64,000 nucleotides of DNA from Longimicrobium sp. Its GTDB lineage: Bacteria; Gemmatimonadota; Gemmatimonadetes; Longimicrobiales; Longimicrobiaceae. Shown here piece by piece: positions 36,313-44,080 of this stretch (positions within the stretch are counted from its first letter, which is position 1; each line of letters opens with the position of its first letter). The notes beneath the pieces were generated by a model that was given only the letters and a program-made list of their open reading frames with translations, ran no database searches and was not told the origin of the DNA. The DNA lies in contig DASUYB010000107.1 of assembly GCA_036377595.1 (NCBI GenBank), forward strand, positions 1-64,000, given 5' to 3'. Position numbers and translations under genes: made by a program.

Positions 36313-37223
36313 GACCGCGGCTCCAGGATCTCGCCCAGGCGGCCGCCGGCGCGCATCAGCATCTTCGTGGCCTCCTGCCGGCCCACCTTGCACCAGTGCA
36401 TCACCATCGCCGTCTTCACGCTCCCCCCCGACGCCTCCAGCAGCTCCGCGGCCGAGTGGCGGTCCAGGTCCAGCGTCTCCATCAAGATGCGCTCGCTGCG
36501 GTCCTGAAGTTTCTGGTTGGTTGCGCGCAGGTCAACCATCAGGTTGCCGTACACCTTCCCCAGCCGGATCATGGCGCCGGTGCTGATCATGTTGAGGACG
36601 AGCTTCGTCGCCGTCCCCGCCTTCATCCGCGTCGACCCCGTGACGACCTCGGGGCCCACCAGCGGGGCGATCACCACGTCGTACACCATCAGCATCCACT
36701 CCTCGGGATAGGTGCAGAGGAGGAAGCCCGCCTTCGCGCCCAGCTGCTTCGCGCGGGTGAGGGCGCCGTGCACGTACGGCGTCGTCCCGCTCGCGGCGAT
36801 GCCGAAGACGAAGTCGCGGCTGTCGACCTGCATCTCGTCGATCGCCTTCGCGCCGTCCTCGCGGCTGTCCTCGGCGCCCTCGACGGCGTTGGTCAGCGCC
36901 GCGCGCCCGCCGGCGATGATCCCCTGCACCATGCGCGGGTCGACGCCGTAGGTGGGCGGCATCTCCGACGCGTCGAGCACGCCCAGCCGGCCGGACGTCC
37001 CCGCGCCGACGTAGATCAGGCGGCCGCCGGCGCGGAGCGCCTCCTCGGCCATCTCCACCGCGCGCGCGACCTGCTCCAGCTGGCCGGCCACGGCGGGGGC
37101 GATGCGGTGGTCTTCGTCGTTGATGACGCGGACGATCTCGAGGGCCGACAGCCGGTCGATGTCCGTGGTGGCGGGGTTGCGCTGCTCGGTGAGCCGAGGG
37201 TCGAGCGGGGGCTTGGACGACAT
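36309..37223 (-). CDS. murQ: N-acetylmuramic acid 6-phosphate etherase
   Basis: The 304-residue SIS-domain protein has MurQ signatures: LTEQRNPATTDIDRLSALEIVRVINDED, YVGAGTSGRLGVLDASEMPPTYGVDP, AVEGAEDSREDG and PEVVTGSTRMKAGTATKLVLNMIST. It cleaves the lactyl ether of MurNAc-6-P to GlcNAc-6-P, completing anhydroMurNAc recycling after AnmK. It is the first gene of the operon; ATG 37223 follows repeat DNA and no clear promoter was found. Confidence 0.94.
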   Translation of the reverse strand: MSSKPPLDPRLTEQRNPATTDIDRLSALEIVRVINDEDHRIAPAVAGQLEQVARAVEMAEEALRAGGRLIYVGAGTSGRLGVLDASEMPPTYGVDPRMVQGIIAGGRAALTNAVEGAEDSREDGAKAIDEMQVDSRDFVFGIAASGTTPYVHGALTRAKQLGAKAGFLLCTYPEEWMLMVYDVVIAPLVGPEVVTGSTRMKAGTATKLVLNMISTGAMIRLGKVYGNLMVDLRATNQKLQDRSERILMETLDLDRHSAAELLEASGGSVKTAMVMHWCKVGRQEATKMLMRAGGRLGEILEPRS

Positions 37224-37821
37224 CAGGCGCGGGTTACGGGAGATGCCGGGAGATGCGCGAAACGGATGCGTCCCCGCGGCGCGCGCCAACGTGCGCGCTC
37301 GCGTCGGCGGATGCAAGAGTGCTTCCAGCCGCAGGGGACAGGGTACAGAGGGAGGAGCGGGGAATCGCGACGTCCCCGGGATTGAAGAGGAGATGTCATT
37401 CCGAGGCCGGCCAGACCGTACTTGCGTCCGCGCCGATGCCTGCAGGCCGAGGAATCTGTGGCCTGCTCCGAGCGACAGCCTGGCGGTCGACTCGGGAGTC
37501 CGCCATGTACCCCGGGTCGAAACCCGGGGCTACAACGGCCCGAAGTCCGCCTTCGCGGACTCCCAACGCAGCCTTTCGGTGCAACGGAGCTGGATCCGCG
37601 CGCCGAAACCCTCGTACGGGAGTCCGCGCAGGCGGACTTCTTGATGTTCCAGCCCCGGGTTTCAACCCGGGAATCCCAGCGGACGCGCAGGTGTCGGTGT
37701 CGCGCGCCAAGCTCGCCCCGGGAGTCCGCGAAGGCGGACTTCGGGCCGTTGTTGCCGCGAATTCCATTCGCCTGTCCATCCCCGCGGACTCGGCGAATCT
37801 CCCATCGCAGACGGAACGGTC
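37224..37821. repeat. Repeat-filled gap with several inverted repeats
   Basis: From 37391 comes half of the 260-270 bp repeat (GATGTCATTCCGAG ... GAGGAATCTGTGGC). From about 37507 to 37690 is an element with arms CCGGGTCGAAACCCGGGGCT and AGCCCCGGGTTTCAACCCGG, inside which CGAAGTCCGCCTTCGCGGAC and GTCCGCGCAGGCGGACTTC pair. A further CGCGAAGGCGGACTTCGG copy lies near 37730. No gene is seen. Confidence 0.7.
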
Positions 37822-39813
37822 CTACAGCTCCTTCCAGTCCACCTCCAGCACCTTCCGGTAGGCGCCGCTCTCGATCAGCATCTCCACGATCGCCGCGTCG
37901 AGCAGCCCCTCGCGCGCCTCGGCGGTGAGGATGTCGAGCGCGCGCTCGGGCGGCAGCGCGCGCTTGTACGGGCGGTCGCTCGCGGTCAGCGCGTCGAAGA
38001 TGTCGGCCACCGTCATCATCCGCGTCTGCAGGGGGATCTCGTCGCCCGGCACGCCGCGCGGATAGCCGCAGCCGTTCAGCTTCTCGTGGTGCCCGTACGC
38101 GATCTCCGCCACGTTCCGCAGATCCCCCGTCCACGGGATCTGGACGAGGAAGCGGTACGTCTGCTCCACGTGGCTCTCGATCTCCCGCCGCTCCCCCTCG
38201 TCCAGCGTGCCCCTGGGGATGCGGAGGTAGCGCAGCTCCTCCTCCGTCACGTACGGCACCGGCCGGTCGTCGGGACCGCGGAAGGTGAGCCGCCCCGCCT
38301 GCTCCAGCGCCTCGGCCACGCGCTCGCGCAGGATCGTCGGCTCGTTCGACGCGGCCACGACCGCGCGGATGCGCTCCAGCTCGTCCAGCCGCGCGCGGAA
38401 CGCCGTCTCCATCTCCACACCGGGGCGGACGCCGCGTTCCAGCAGCTCCGCGCGCTCGCGGTAGTGGTCCGCCTCGAGCGTGCGGCGGATCAGGTCGAAG
38501 CGGCCGAGCACCCGCTCGTGCAGCACCGGCGGCAGCTTCTTGGCCTTCACCAGCACCTCCTCGCGCACCCCCACCTTGCCAAAGTCGTGCAGCAGCGCGG
38601 CGTAGCGCAGCTCGCGCAGCTGCGCGGCGGTGAAGCGGACGCCGCGGTACGGCGCCGGCGCGTGCCGCTCCAGCCCCTCGGCCAGGTCGCAGGTCAGCGT
38701 GGCGACGCGGACGCTGTGCCCCGAGGTCGTCGGGTCGCGCGAGTCCACGGCGATGACCGCGGCCTTCACGAAGCTCTCGAAGATGGTCTCGATCTGCCGA
38801 TTCAGCAGCGAGTTCTCGATGGAGACGGCGGCCTGGCCGGCGAGCGCCTGCACCAGCGCCAGCTCGCGGTCGGTGTACGGCAGCACCCAGCGCGCCGCGT
38901 CGTTCTCGTCCCTGATCCGCGCGGCGGGGATGCACTTGCGGTTAATCAGCTGCAGCACCCCCACGGTCTCGCCCCTGTGGTCGACCATGGGGACGACCAG
39001 CTGGGACCTGGTGCGGTAGCCGAAGCGCTCGTCGAACGAGCGGTTCAGCGCGTACGGCGCGTTTGCGGGAAGATGATACGCATCGTCGATCCGCAGCGTC
39101 TCGCCGGTGAGCGCCGCGTAGCCGGCCAGCGAGGTGGTGTCGAGCGGGAGGGTGAAGGTGACGAACGCCGTGTTCGGAAGCGAGTCGTTCTGCGCCTGCG
39201 CGAAGCGCAGCCGGGCCACGCCATCGTCGCCGTGCTCGACGAGATACAGGCTCCCCGCGTCGCTCCCGGTGAGCTGCCGCGCCTTGTCGACGATCTTCCC
39301 CAGCAGCTGGTCGGGGTCGCGCTCGGTCATCAGCGCCATCCCCACGGCGGTCAGCTCGCGCAGCTCGCCGCGGGTGCGCGCCAGCTCCGCCTCCAGCCGC
39401 GCCGCGCCCATCTTCGCCGCGGCCAGGCGGAAGGCAGTGCGCAGCGTGGCGGCCGCGCCCTCCCCGTCCTCAGGCAGCACCGCGGCGATGCGGTCGCACC
39501 CGCGCGCGGCCCGCTCCACCTCGCGCGACGCGGCGATGATGGCGACGGACTCGGGGACGTGGCGGAGGAGGGGGACGAGGTCGGGCGTGGCGGCGAGATC
39601 TTCATCCAGCAGCAGGACGGACGGCGATCCGGGGATGGCGCCGACGTCGGCCAGCGTGGCAACCTGCAGCAGGTCGATGCGTTTTGCCGCGATGAACGTC
39701 TGCAGGCGCGACAGCCCGGCGGCCGGCCCGTGCAGCAGGACCGGCCGCGCCTCGCGCCTCGCCTCCGTGATCCTTCGCGCCGAAACACCGCTCGCACGCA
39801 TGTTTACGCTCAT
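37822..39813 (-). CDS. GAF and HD-GYP domain protein, c-di-GMP phosphodiesterase type
   Basis: The 663-residue protein has a receiver-like N-terminus (about 20-120; VLLLDEDLAATPDLVPLLRHV). A GAF domain follows (about 150-330; LLGKIVDKARQLTGSDAGSLYLV ... VLQLINRK), then an HD-GYP domain with H409-D410 (ALLHDFGKVGV) and GYP at 583-585 (HHEKLNGCGYPRG). The HD-GYP domain carries a roughly 100-residue insertion. HD-GYP enzymes degrade cyclic di-GMP. The receiver part lacks an obvious full phosphorylation site. Its ATG overlaps the upstream MBL gene stop (ATGA). Confidence 0.88.
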   Translation of the reverse strand: MSVNMRASGVSARRITEARREARPVLLHGPAAGLSRLQTFIAAKRIDLLQVATLADVGAIPGSPSVLLLDEDLAATPDLVPLLRHVPESVAIIAASREVERAARGCDRIAAVLPEDGEGAAATLRTAFRLAAAKMGAARLEAELARTRGELRELTAVGMALMTERDPDQLLGKIVDKARQLTGSDAGSLYLVEHGDDGVARLRFAQAQNDSLPNTAFVTFTLPLDTTSLAGYAALTGETLRIDDAYHLPANAPYALNRSFDERFGYRTRSQLVVPMVDHRGETVGVLQLINRKCIPAARIRDENDAARWVLPYTDRELALVQALAGQAAVSIENSLLNRQIETIFESFVKAAVIAVDSRDPTTSGHSVRVATLTCDLAEGLERHAPAPYRGVRFTAAQLRELRYAALLHDFGKVGVREEVLVKAKKLPPVLHERVLGRFDLIRRTLEADHYRERAELLERGVRPGVEMETAFRARLDELERIRAVVAASNEPTILRERVAEALEQAGRLTFRGPDDRPVPYVTEEELRYLRIPRGTLDEGERREIESHVEQTYRFLVQIPWTGDLRNVAEIAYGHHEKLNGCGYPRGVPGDEIPLQTRMMTVADIFDALTASDRPYKRALPPERALDILTAEAREGLLDAAIVEMLIESGAYRKVLEVDWKEL

Positions 39814-40685
39814 CCAGCACTCCCGCCGAGCGCGATTTCCTCGCCTTCCGCAGCCGCCGAGAGCACCAGCGGCGAGCCGCGCGCCTGCAGCTCATCGCGC
39901 AACTCGCCGGCCATCCGCTCCACCTCGTCGTCCGTGCGGTCCGGCGCGTGGTGGAAGAGGGCCAACTTCCGCACCCCCGCGTCCTCCGCCAGCCGCACCG
40001 CCTGCCCCGCGCCGCTGTGGCCCCAGCCGCGGAAGCGAGCGTACTCGGCGTCCGTGTACATCGCGTCGTGCACGAGGAGATCGGCGCCGCGCGCGAACTC
40101 CACCATTCCCGCGTACCAGCGCGGATCGGCGTCGCCGAGCTCGTCGTCGGGGACGTAGATGACGGACGCGCCGCCGGCCGACACGCGATAGCCCAAGGTG
40201 ACGCCGGGATGGCGGACGCGGAACGCGGTCACCTCCACCCCGCCCTCGCTCCACGGCGCTCCGTCGGCGGCCGCGAACTCCACCGTCGCGGGCACGTCGG
40301 ACAGGGGGACGGGGAAGTAGAGCGGCGTCATCTGCCCCGCGAACGCGCGGTCGACGGGCACGTCGCCCTGCCGCGGGCCGTGGATGCAGAGGTGGGTGCC
40401 GGGGTGATGGAGCTGCGGGAGGAAGGGGAAGCCCTGGATGTGGTCCCAGTGGTAGTGGGTGATGAAAAGATGCGCCTCGAGCGCGTCTTCGCCCCGGTGC
40501 GCGAGATGCCGCCCGAGCGCGCGGATCCCGGTCCCCGCGTCGAGGATGATCCGCGGCCCGTCCGCCGCGCGCACCTCGACGCAGCTGGTGTTGCCGCCGT
40601 AGCGCAGCGTCGCCGCCCCCGGCGTGGCGATGGACCCGCGCGTCCCCCAGCAGGTCACGCGCAGCGCGGGCTCGGTTGTGCTCAT
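39810..40685 (-). CDS. Metallo-beta-lactamase-fold hydrolase
   Basis: The 291-residue protein opens CWGTRGSIATPGAATLRYGGNTSCVEV and carries the metal motif H77-Y-H79-W-D81-H82 (ITHYHWDHIQGFPF). Later ligands are in LLVHDAMYTDAEY and GWGHSGAGQAVRLAEDAGVRKLALFHHAP. This is the RNase Z/PhnP-like branch, whose members hydrolyse phosphodiesters, including cyclic nucleotides. It is translationally coupled to the HD-GYP gene, which suggests a joint nucleotide-signalling role (inference). Confidence 0.85.
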   Translation of the reverse strand: MSTTEPALRVTCWGTRGSIATPGAATLRYGGNTSCVEVRAADGPRIILDAGTGIRALGRHLAHRGEDALEAHLFITHYHWDHIQGFPFLPQLHHPGTHLCIHGPRQGDVPVDRAFAGQMTPLYFPVPLSDVPATVEFAAADGAPWSEGGVEVTAFRVRHPGVTLGYRVSAGGASVIYVPDDELGDADPRWYAGMVEFARGADLLVHDAMYTDAEYARFRGWGHSGAGQAVRLAEDAGVRKLALFHHAPDRTDDEVERMAGELRDELQARGSPLVLSAAAEGEEIALGGSAG

Positions 40686-41131
40686 CGACGGACGTGGGGC
40701 GCGGGACGGGTGGGGATCGGAAGATCATGGCGGTTGAGGTGCGGTGAAGTTACCGGCGCAACGACAGCCGTGGCAACCGGAAGCCCGACGACCACGCATC
40801 GCGACGGGCGCGTGAACGCGCGGCTGGAACATTGGGAAGCCTGCTGCGCAGGCTGCGGAAGCCGGCCTCCCTGCAAGTTGGCAAGAACCCGCGCCGCTGC
40901 CGCGTCCGCATGCGGTTGGAGCCTCGCGCGGTTTGCGAGGCTTTCCAATGTTCCAGCCGCGGCTTCAGCCGCCCGTCGCGAGCGTGAGCAACCCGCGGAG
41001 AAGATTGAACAACGGGTGAGCAGATTTTGAACTGGTGGGTGAACAAACACCCGGCACATCGTGCGGCCGTTCCCGATGGGGGCGGCCGCTCGCGTTTTCC
41101 GGCCGCCGGACCGCAACCCCGATCGCACACG
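40686..41131. repeat. Gap with a 179-bp palindromic element
   Basis: At 40801-40979 the ends GCGACGGGCGCGTGAACGCG and CGCGGCTGGAACATTGG pair with the other end (CCAATGTTCCAGCCGCGG ... CGCCCGTCGC) with few mismatches over about 40 bp. GCCTCGCGCGGTTTGCGAGGC forms a small hairpin within. The rest shows no gene. Confidence 0.65.
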
Positions 41132-41797
41132 ATGCAGACCAGCACCCTCGCCCGCGCGACCTCCGCGACCTTCGCCGCCGCCGGCGCGTCGCTGGTGCTC
41201 TGGGCCACGCTCCACCCGTGGGACCACCTCACCGGCGCCGCCGTGGGCCAGACGCCGCGGTGGATCGCCGCGCACACCTTCCACTTCCTCTCCGGGCTCC
41301 TGCTGCTGGGCGCCATCGCCGGGTTCGCGGTGCTGCGCGTGCGGACGGCGTCGCGCTTCGGCACGGCGGCGGCCGCGGTGTGGTTCGCCGGCTCGGCGCT
41401 GTGGACGGGGACGGGGATGATCACCGCGTACGTCTGGCCCACGCTGGCCGCCCACGCCCCGGCGATGACCGAGGCGACGGGGCCGATCTTCTCCCCGCCG
41501 CACCCGCTGATCGTCGTCACCAACCTGCTGTTCGCGGCGGGGATGGTGCTGACCGCCGTCGCCATGGCGCGCGCGGGGCTGATGCCGGCGGCCGGCGCCG
41601 CGTGCCTGGCCGTGGGCGGCGCCAGCATCCTCGTCCCCCCGCACCCCATCGGGCCGGCGCCGTGGGCCGCGTTCGTCGCGGGTGCCGTGCTGGCCGGCAT
41701 CGGCACCGCCTGGCTCGGCATCTCCCTGCGCCGTCTCGGCGACGCGGCCCCGTCGGCCGTCCCGATCCGGCGCGCGGAGCCCGTCACCGCGTCGTGA
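41132..41797 (+). CDS. Multi-pass membrane protein of unknown function
   Basis: The 221-residue protein starts at ATG 41132 and has about six hydrophobic segments (ATFAAAGASLVLWATL; TFHFLSGLLLLGAIAGFAVL; AAAAVWFAGSALWTGTGMITAYV; PLIVVTNLLFAAGMVLTAVAM; AAGAACLAVGGASILV; WAAFVAGAVLAGIGTAWLGI). Histidines and tryptophans early on (LHPWDHLTG) could bind a cofactor, but I recognise no family. It precedes an NTF2-like gene and a sigma factor gene on the same strand, each after a short gap. Confidence 0.7.
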   Translation: MQTSTLARATSATFAAAGASLVLWATLHPWDHLTGAAVGQTPRWIAAHTFHFLSGLLLLGAIAGFAVLRVRTASRFGTAAAAVWFAGSALWTGTGMITAYVWPTLAAHAPAMTEATGPIFSPPHPLIVVTNLLFAAGMVLTAVAMARAGLMPAAGAACLAVGGASILVPPHPIGPAPWAAFVAGAVLAGIGTAWLGISLRRLGDAAPSAVPIRRAEPVTAS

Positions 41798-41844
41798 GCC
41801 CCGCATCTCCCGAAATCCACTCACCCCCCACCGTGACCGGACCG

Positions 41845-42327
41845 ATGAGCACCGAGCAGACCATCCGCGAGTTCGTGGAGCGCTTCTACGCCGCGCTCAA
41901 CCGCACGCTGAACGGCGATCCCGCGCCGATGCTGGCGCTGTGGACGCAGGGCCCCGAGGCCACCGTGATGCACCCCGACGGCGCGCGCCAGATGGGCCCG
42001 GAGGAGGTCCGCGGCGCCTTCCAGGCGTGGGCGGCCGCCGTCAGCGACGGCCGCATCACCCCGCGCGACATTTCCATCCGCCTGGTGACGAGCGACGTGG
42101 CCGTGGTCTCGGCCGTGGAGACGGGCCGGGGGACGATCGGGCCGGAGACGGTGGAGGTCGACAGCCGCGCCACGCTGGTCGTCCGCCGCGACGGCGCGGG
42201 ATGGACGGCGGTGCATCACCACGTGGACGTGAACCCGCGCATCCGCGCCCTGGTCGCCGCCGCGCAGGCCGCGACGGTCGACGTGTCGAACGCGCGCATC
42301 GGCTCGCCCGAGCCGGCGCTTTCCTGA
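41845..42327 (+). CDS. NTF2/SnoaL-like domain protein
   Basis: The 160-residue protein begins TEQTIREFVERFYAALNRTLNGDPAPMLALW and has AVVSAVETGRGTIGPETVEVDSRATLVVRRDGAGWTAVHHHVDVNP, the alpha-beta barrel pattern of SnoaL/ketosteroid isomerase-like proteins. Such proteins bind small hydrophobic molecules, and some are enzymes. The HHH near the C-terminal strand is common in stand-alone bacterial members. Its ligand is unknown. It is 48 bp after the membrane protein gene and 27 bp before the sigma factor gene. Confidence 0.78.
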   Translation: MSTEQTIREFVERFYAALNRTLNGDPAPMLALWTQGPEATVMHPDGARQMGPEEVRGAFQAWAAAVSDGRITPRDISIRLVTSDVAVVSAVETGRGTIGPETVEVDSRATLVVRRDGAGWTAVHHHVDVNPRIRALVAAAQAATVDVSNARIGSPEPALS

Positions 42328-42354
42328 TCCCCAACTTCTGATCTTGGACTCAAG

Positions 42355-43074
42355 ATGCAGCTCGCAGTGACCATGGCCGCCCCGGCGGCACGGATGGAGA
42401 TCTGGCTGGGCGGCACCCCCCTGTTCGCGCAGATCCTGGGACGCGGATTTCGCAGGCTCGCATCCGCAGCGCCCGCCCCCTCGTTCGCGCCCGCGACCCC
42501 GCCGGCGGAGACGGACGCCGCGCTGGTGCGGCACATGGCCGAGGGCGACGACCGGGCGCTGGGCACGCTGTACGACCGCTGGCACGCGCAGATCTTCGCC
42601 CTCGCCCTGCACTTGCTGGGTGACCAGGATGAGGCCGAGGAGGTGGTGGAGGAGACGTTCTGGCAGGCGTGGCGGCAGTCCGCGCGCTACGCCGGCGAGC
42701 GCGGCGCCGTGGGCAGCTGGCTGACGATCATCGCCCGCAGCCGCGCGCTGGACCGGCTGCGCGCCCGCAACCGGATGCGCGCGGCGCACTCCGCCTCCGT
42801 GCTGGCCGACCCCTCGGCCGCGTGCGAGGCCTCGTCCGAGGACCCGCTGCGCGAGCTCGTCGCGTCCGAGGCGCGCGCGGCGGTGCGGCGCGCGCTGGAA
42901 ACCATTCCCGCCGACCAGCGGCGGACGCTGGAGATGGCCTACTTCGGCGGGATGAGCCAGAGCGAGATCGCCGAGGCCACGGGCGAGCCGCTGGGCACCG
43001 TCAAGACGCGCACCCGCCTCGGTCTCCAGCGCCTCCGCCGCCTCCTTGCCGATCTCGCCCCCGCCAGCGCTTGA
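42355..43074 (+). CDS. ECF sigma factor, SigK-like
   Basis: The 239-residue protein has a 50-residue N-terminal extension. Sigma region 2 reads LVRHMAEGDDRALGTLYDRWHAQIFALALHLLGDQDEAEEVVEETFWQAWRQ, and region 4 is PADQRRTLEMAYFGGMSQSEIAEATGEPLGTVKTRTRLGLQRLRRLL. A later start (M at residue 7 or 14) is possible. Unlike most such factors it has no anti-sigma gene next to it; a hairpin terminator follows. It may be controlled by its operon partners or by transcription alone. Confidence 0.87.
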   Translation: MQLAVTMAAPAARMEIWLGGTPLFAQILGRGFRRLASAAPAPSFAPATPPAETDAALVRHMAEGDDRALGTLYDRWHAQIFALALHLLGDQDEAEEVVEETFWQAWRQSARYAGERGAVGSWLTIIARSRALDRLRARNRMRAAHSASVLADPSAACEASSEDPLRELVASEARAAVRRALETIPADQRRTLEMAYFGGMSQSEIAEATGEPLGTVKTRTRLGLQRLRRLLADLAPASA

Positions 43075-43148
43075 TCCGCTCGTGGCCGGTTGCTACCTCT
43101 GTCACCGGTGTGTTCTGAAAGACCTCGCGCAGACCTGATTATCTATCT

Positions 43149-43213
43149 GGCTCACGCAGGGTTAGCAGGGTCGGCAGATTGAAGCTGCTCACTCTGCCGA
43201 CTCTGCGTGAGCC
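43149..43213 (+). terminator. TCTCAC-family hairpin with T run, after sigma factor
   Basis: GGCTCACGCAG (43149-43159) pairs with CTGCGTGAGCC (43203-43213), with inner pairs GGTCGGCAGA and TCTGCCGACTC. It is followed by CATGTTTTTTCTTTTTTC. It lies 74 bp after the sigma factor stop and is a good intrinsic terminator as well as a repeat-family member. Confidence 0.75.
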
Positions 43214-43293
43214 CATGTTTTTTCTTTTTTCTGTACTAGATTGATCCGCACGTGGTGTGATGTGGGCGACCCCTCGGACGGAGGAGATGCGCG

Positions 43294-43992
43294 ATGTGCG
43301 GGCGATTCGGGCAGAAGGCGAGCAGCGCGGAGCTGGCGGCGGCGTTCGAGGCGGCGTGGCGATGCCCCGAGCCGGAGCTGCCGCGCTTCAACATCGCGCC
43401 CACGCAGCACGCGCCGGTGCTGCTGAGCGACGCCGGCCGCCGCGTGCTCGACGTGTTCCGCTGGGGGCTGATCCCGTCGTGGGCCAAGGACGCCGCCATC
43501 GGCAACAAGATGATCAACGCGCGCGCCGAGGGGGTGGCCGAGAAGCCCGCCTACCGCGCCGCGTTCCAGCGCCGCCGCTGCCTGGTGCCCGCCAGCGGCT
43601 TCTACGAGTGGAAGAAGGCGCCCGGCGGCAAGATCCCGCACTGGATCCACGCGATGGACGGCGGGCCGCTCACCTTCGCGGGGCTGTGGGAGATCTGGCG
43701 CCCGGCGAAGGACGCGGAGCCGGTGCTCACCTTCACGATCCTCACCACCACGCCCAGCGCGGACGTGGCCGGCATCCACGACCGCATGCCCGTGATCGTC
43801 GCCCCGGGCGACCGCGACGGGTGGCTGGACCCGGAGACGCCCACCGACGACCTGCTGGCGCTCCTCCGCTCCGCGCCCGACGGCACGCTGCGCATGCACG
43901 CCGTCTCCACCGCCGTCAACCGCCCCGCCAACGACGGCCCTGCGCTCATCGAGCCCGAAGCTGCCGAGCCGGAATTGTTCGCCTCTACGTAG
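43294..43992 (+). CDS. SRAP (YedK/HMCES) family protein
   Basis: The 232-residue protein begins MCGRFGQ, with the catalytic Cys2 that becomes N-terminal. The SRAP core is FNIAPTQHAPVL, WGLIPSWAKDAAIGNKMINARAEGVAEKPAYRAAFQRRRCLVPASGFYEWKK and TTTPSADVAGIHDRMPVIV (His of the HDRMP motif). These proteins form a covalent link with abasic sites in single-stranded DNA to protect it. GGAGGA lies before the start. No SOS box was recognised upstream. Confidence 0.92.
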   Translation: MCGRFGQKASSAELAAAFEAAWRCPEPELPRFNIAPTQHAPVLLSDAGRRVLDVFRWGLIPSWAKDAAIGNKMINARAEGVAEKPAYRAAFQRRRCLVPASGFYEWKKAPGGKIPHWIHAMDGGPLTFAGLWEIWRPAKDAEPVLTFTILTTTPSADVAGIHDRMPVIVAPGDRDGWLDPETPTDDLLALLRSAPDGTLRMHAVSTAVNRPANDGPALIEPEAAEPELFAST

Positions 43993-44026
43993 CCGAGCCG
44001 ACGACTGGGCTTGCAGTACGAACACT

Positions 44027-44054
44027 TCGGTCCGATATTTATCGGACCGATTTT
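44027..44054. promoter_or_regulatory. Perfect 11-bp inverted repeat before the ATPase gene
   Basis: TCGGTCCGATA (44027-44037) and TATCGGACCGA (44040-44050) are exact complements two bases apart, followed by TTTT. It lies 35 bp after the SRAP stop and 27 bp before the ATPase ATG. It can be a terminator for the SRAP gene or an operator for the ATPase. Confidence 0.55.
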
Positions 44055-44080
44055 CGTCGTACCAGCGCGGAGAGTTGCCG

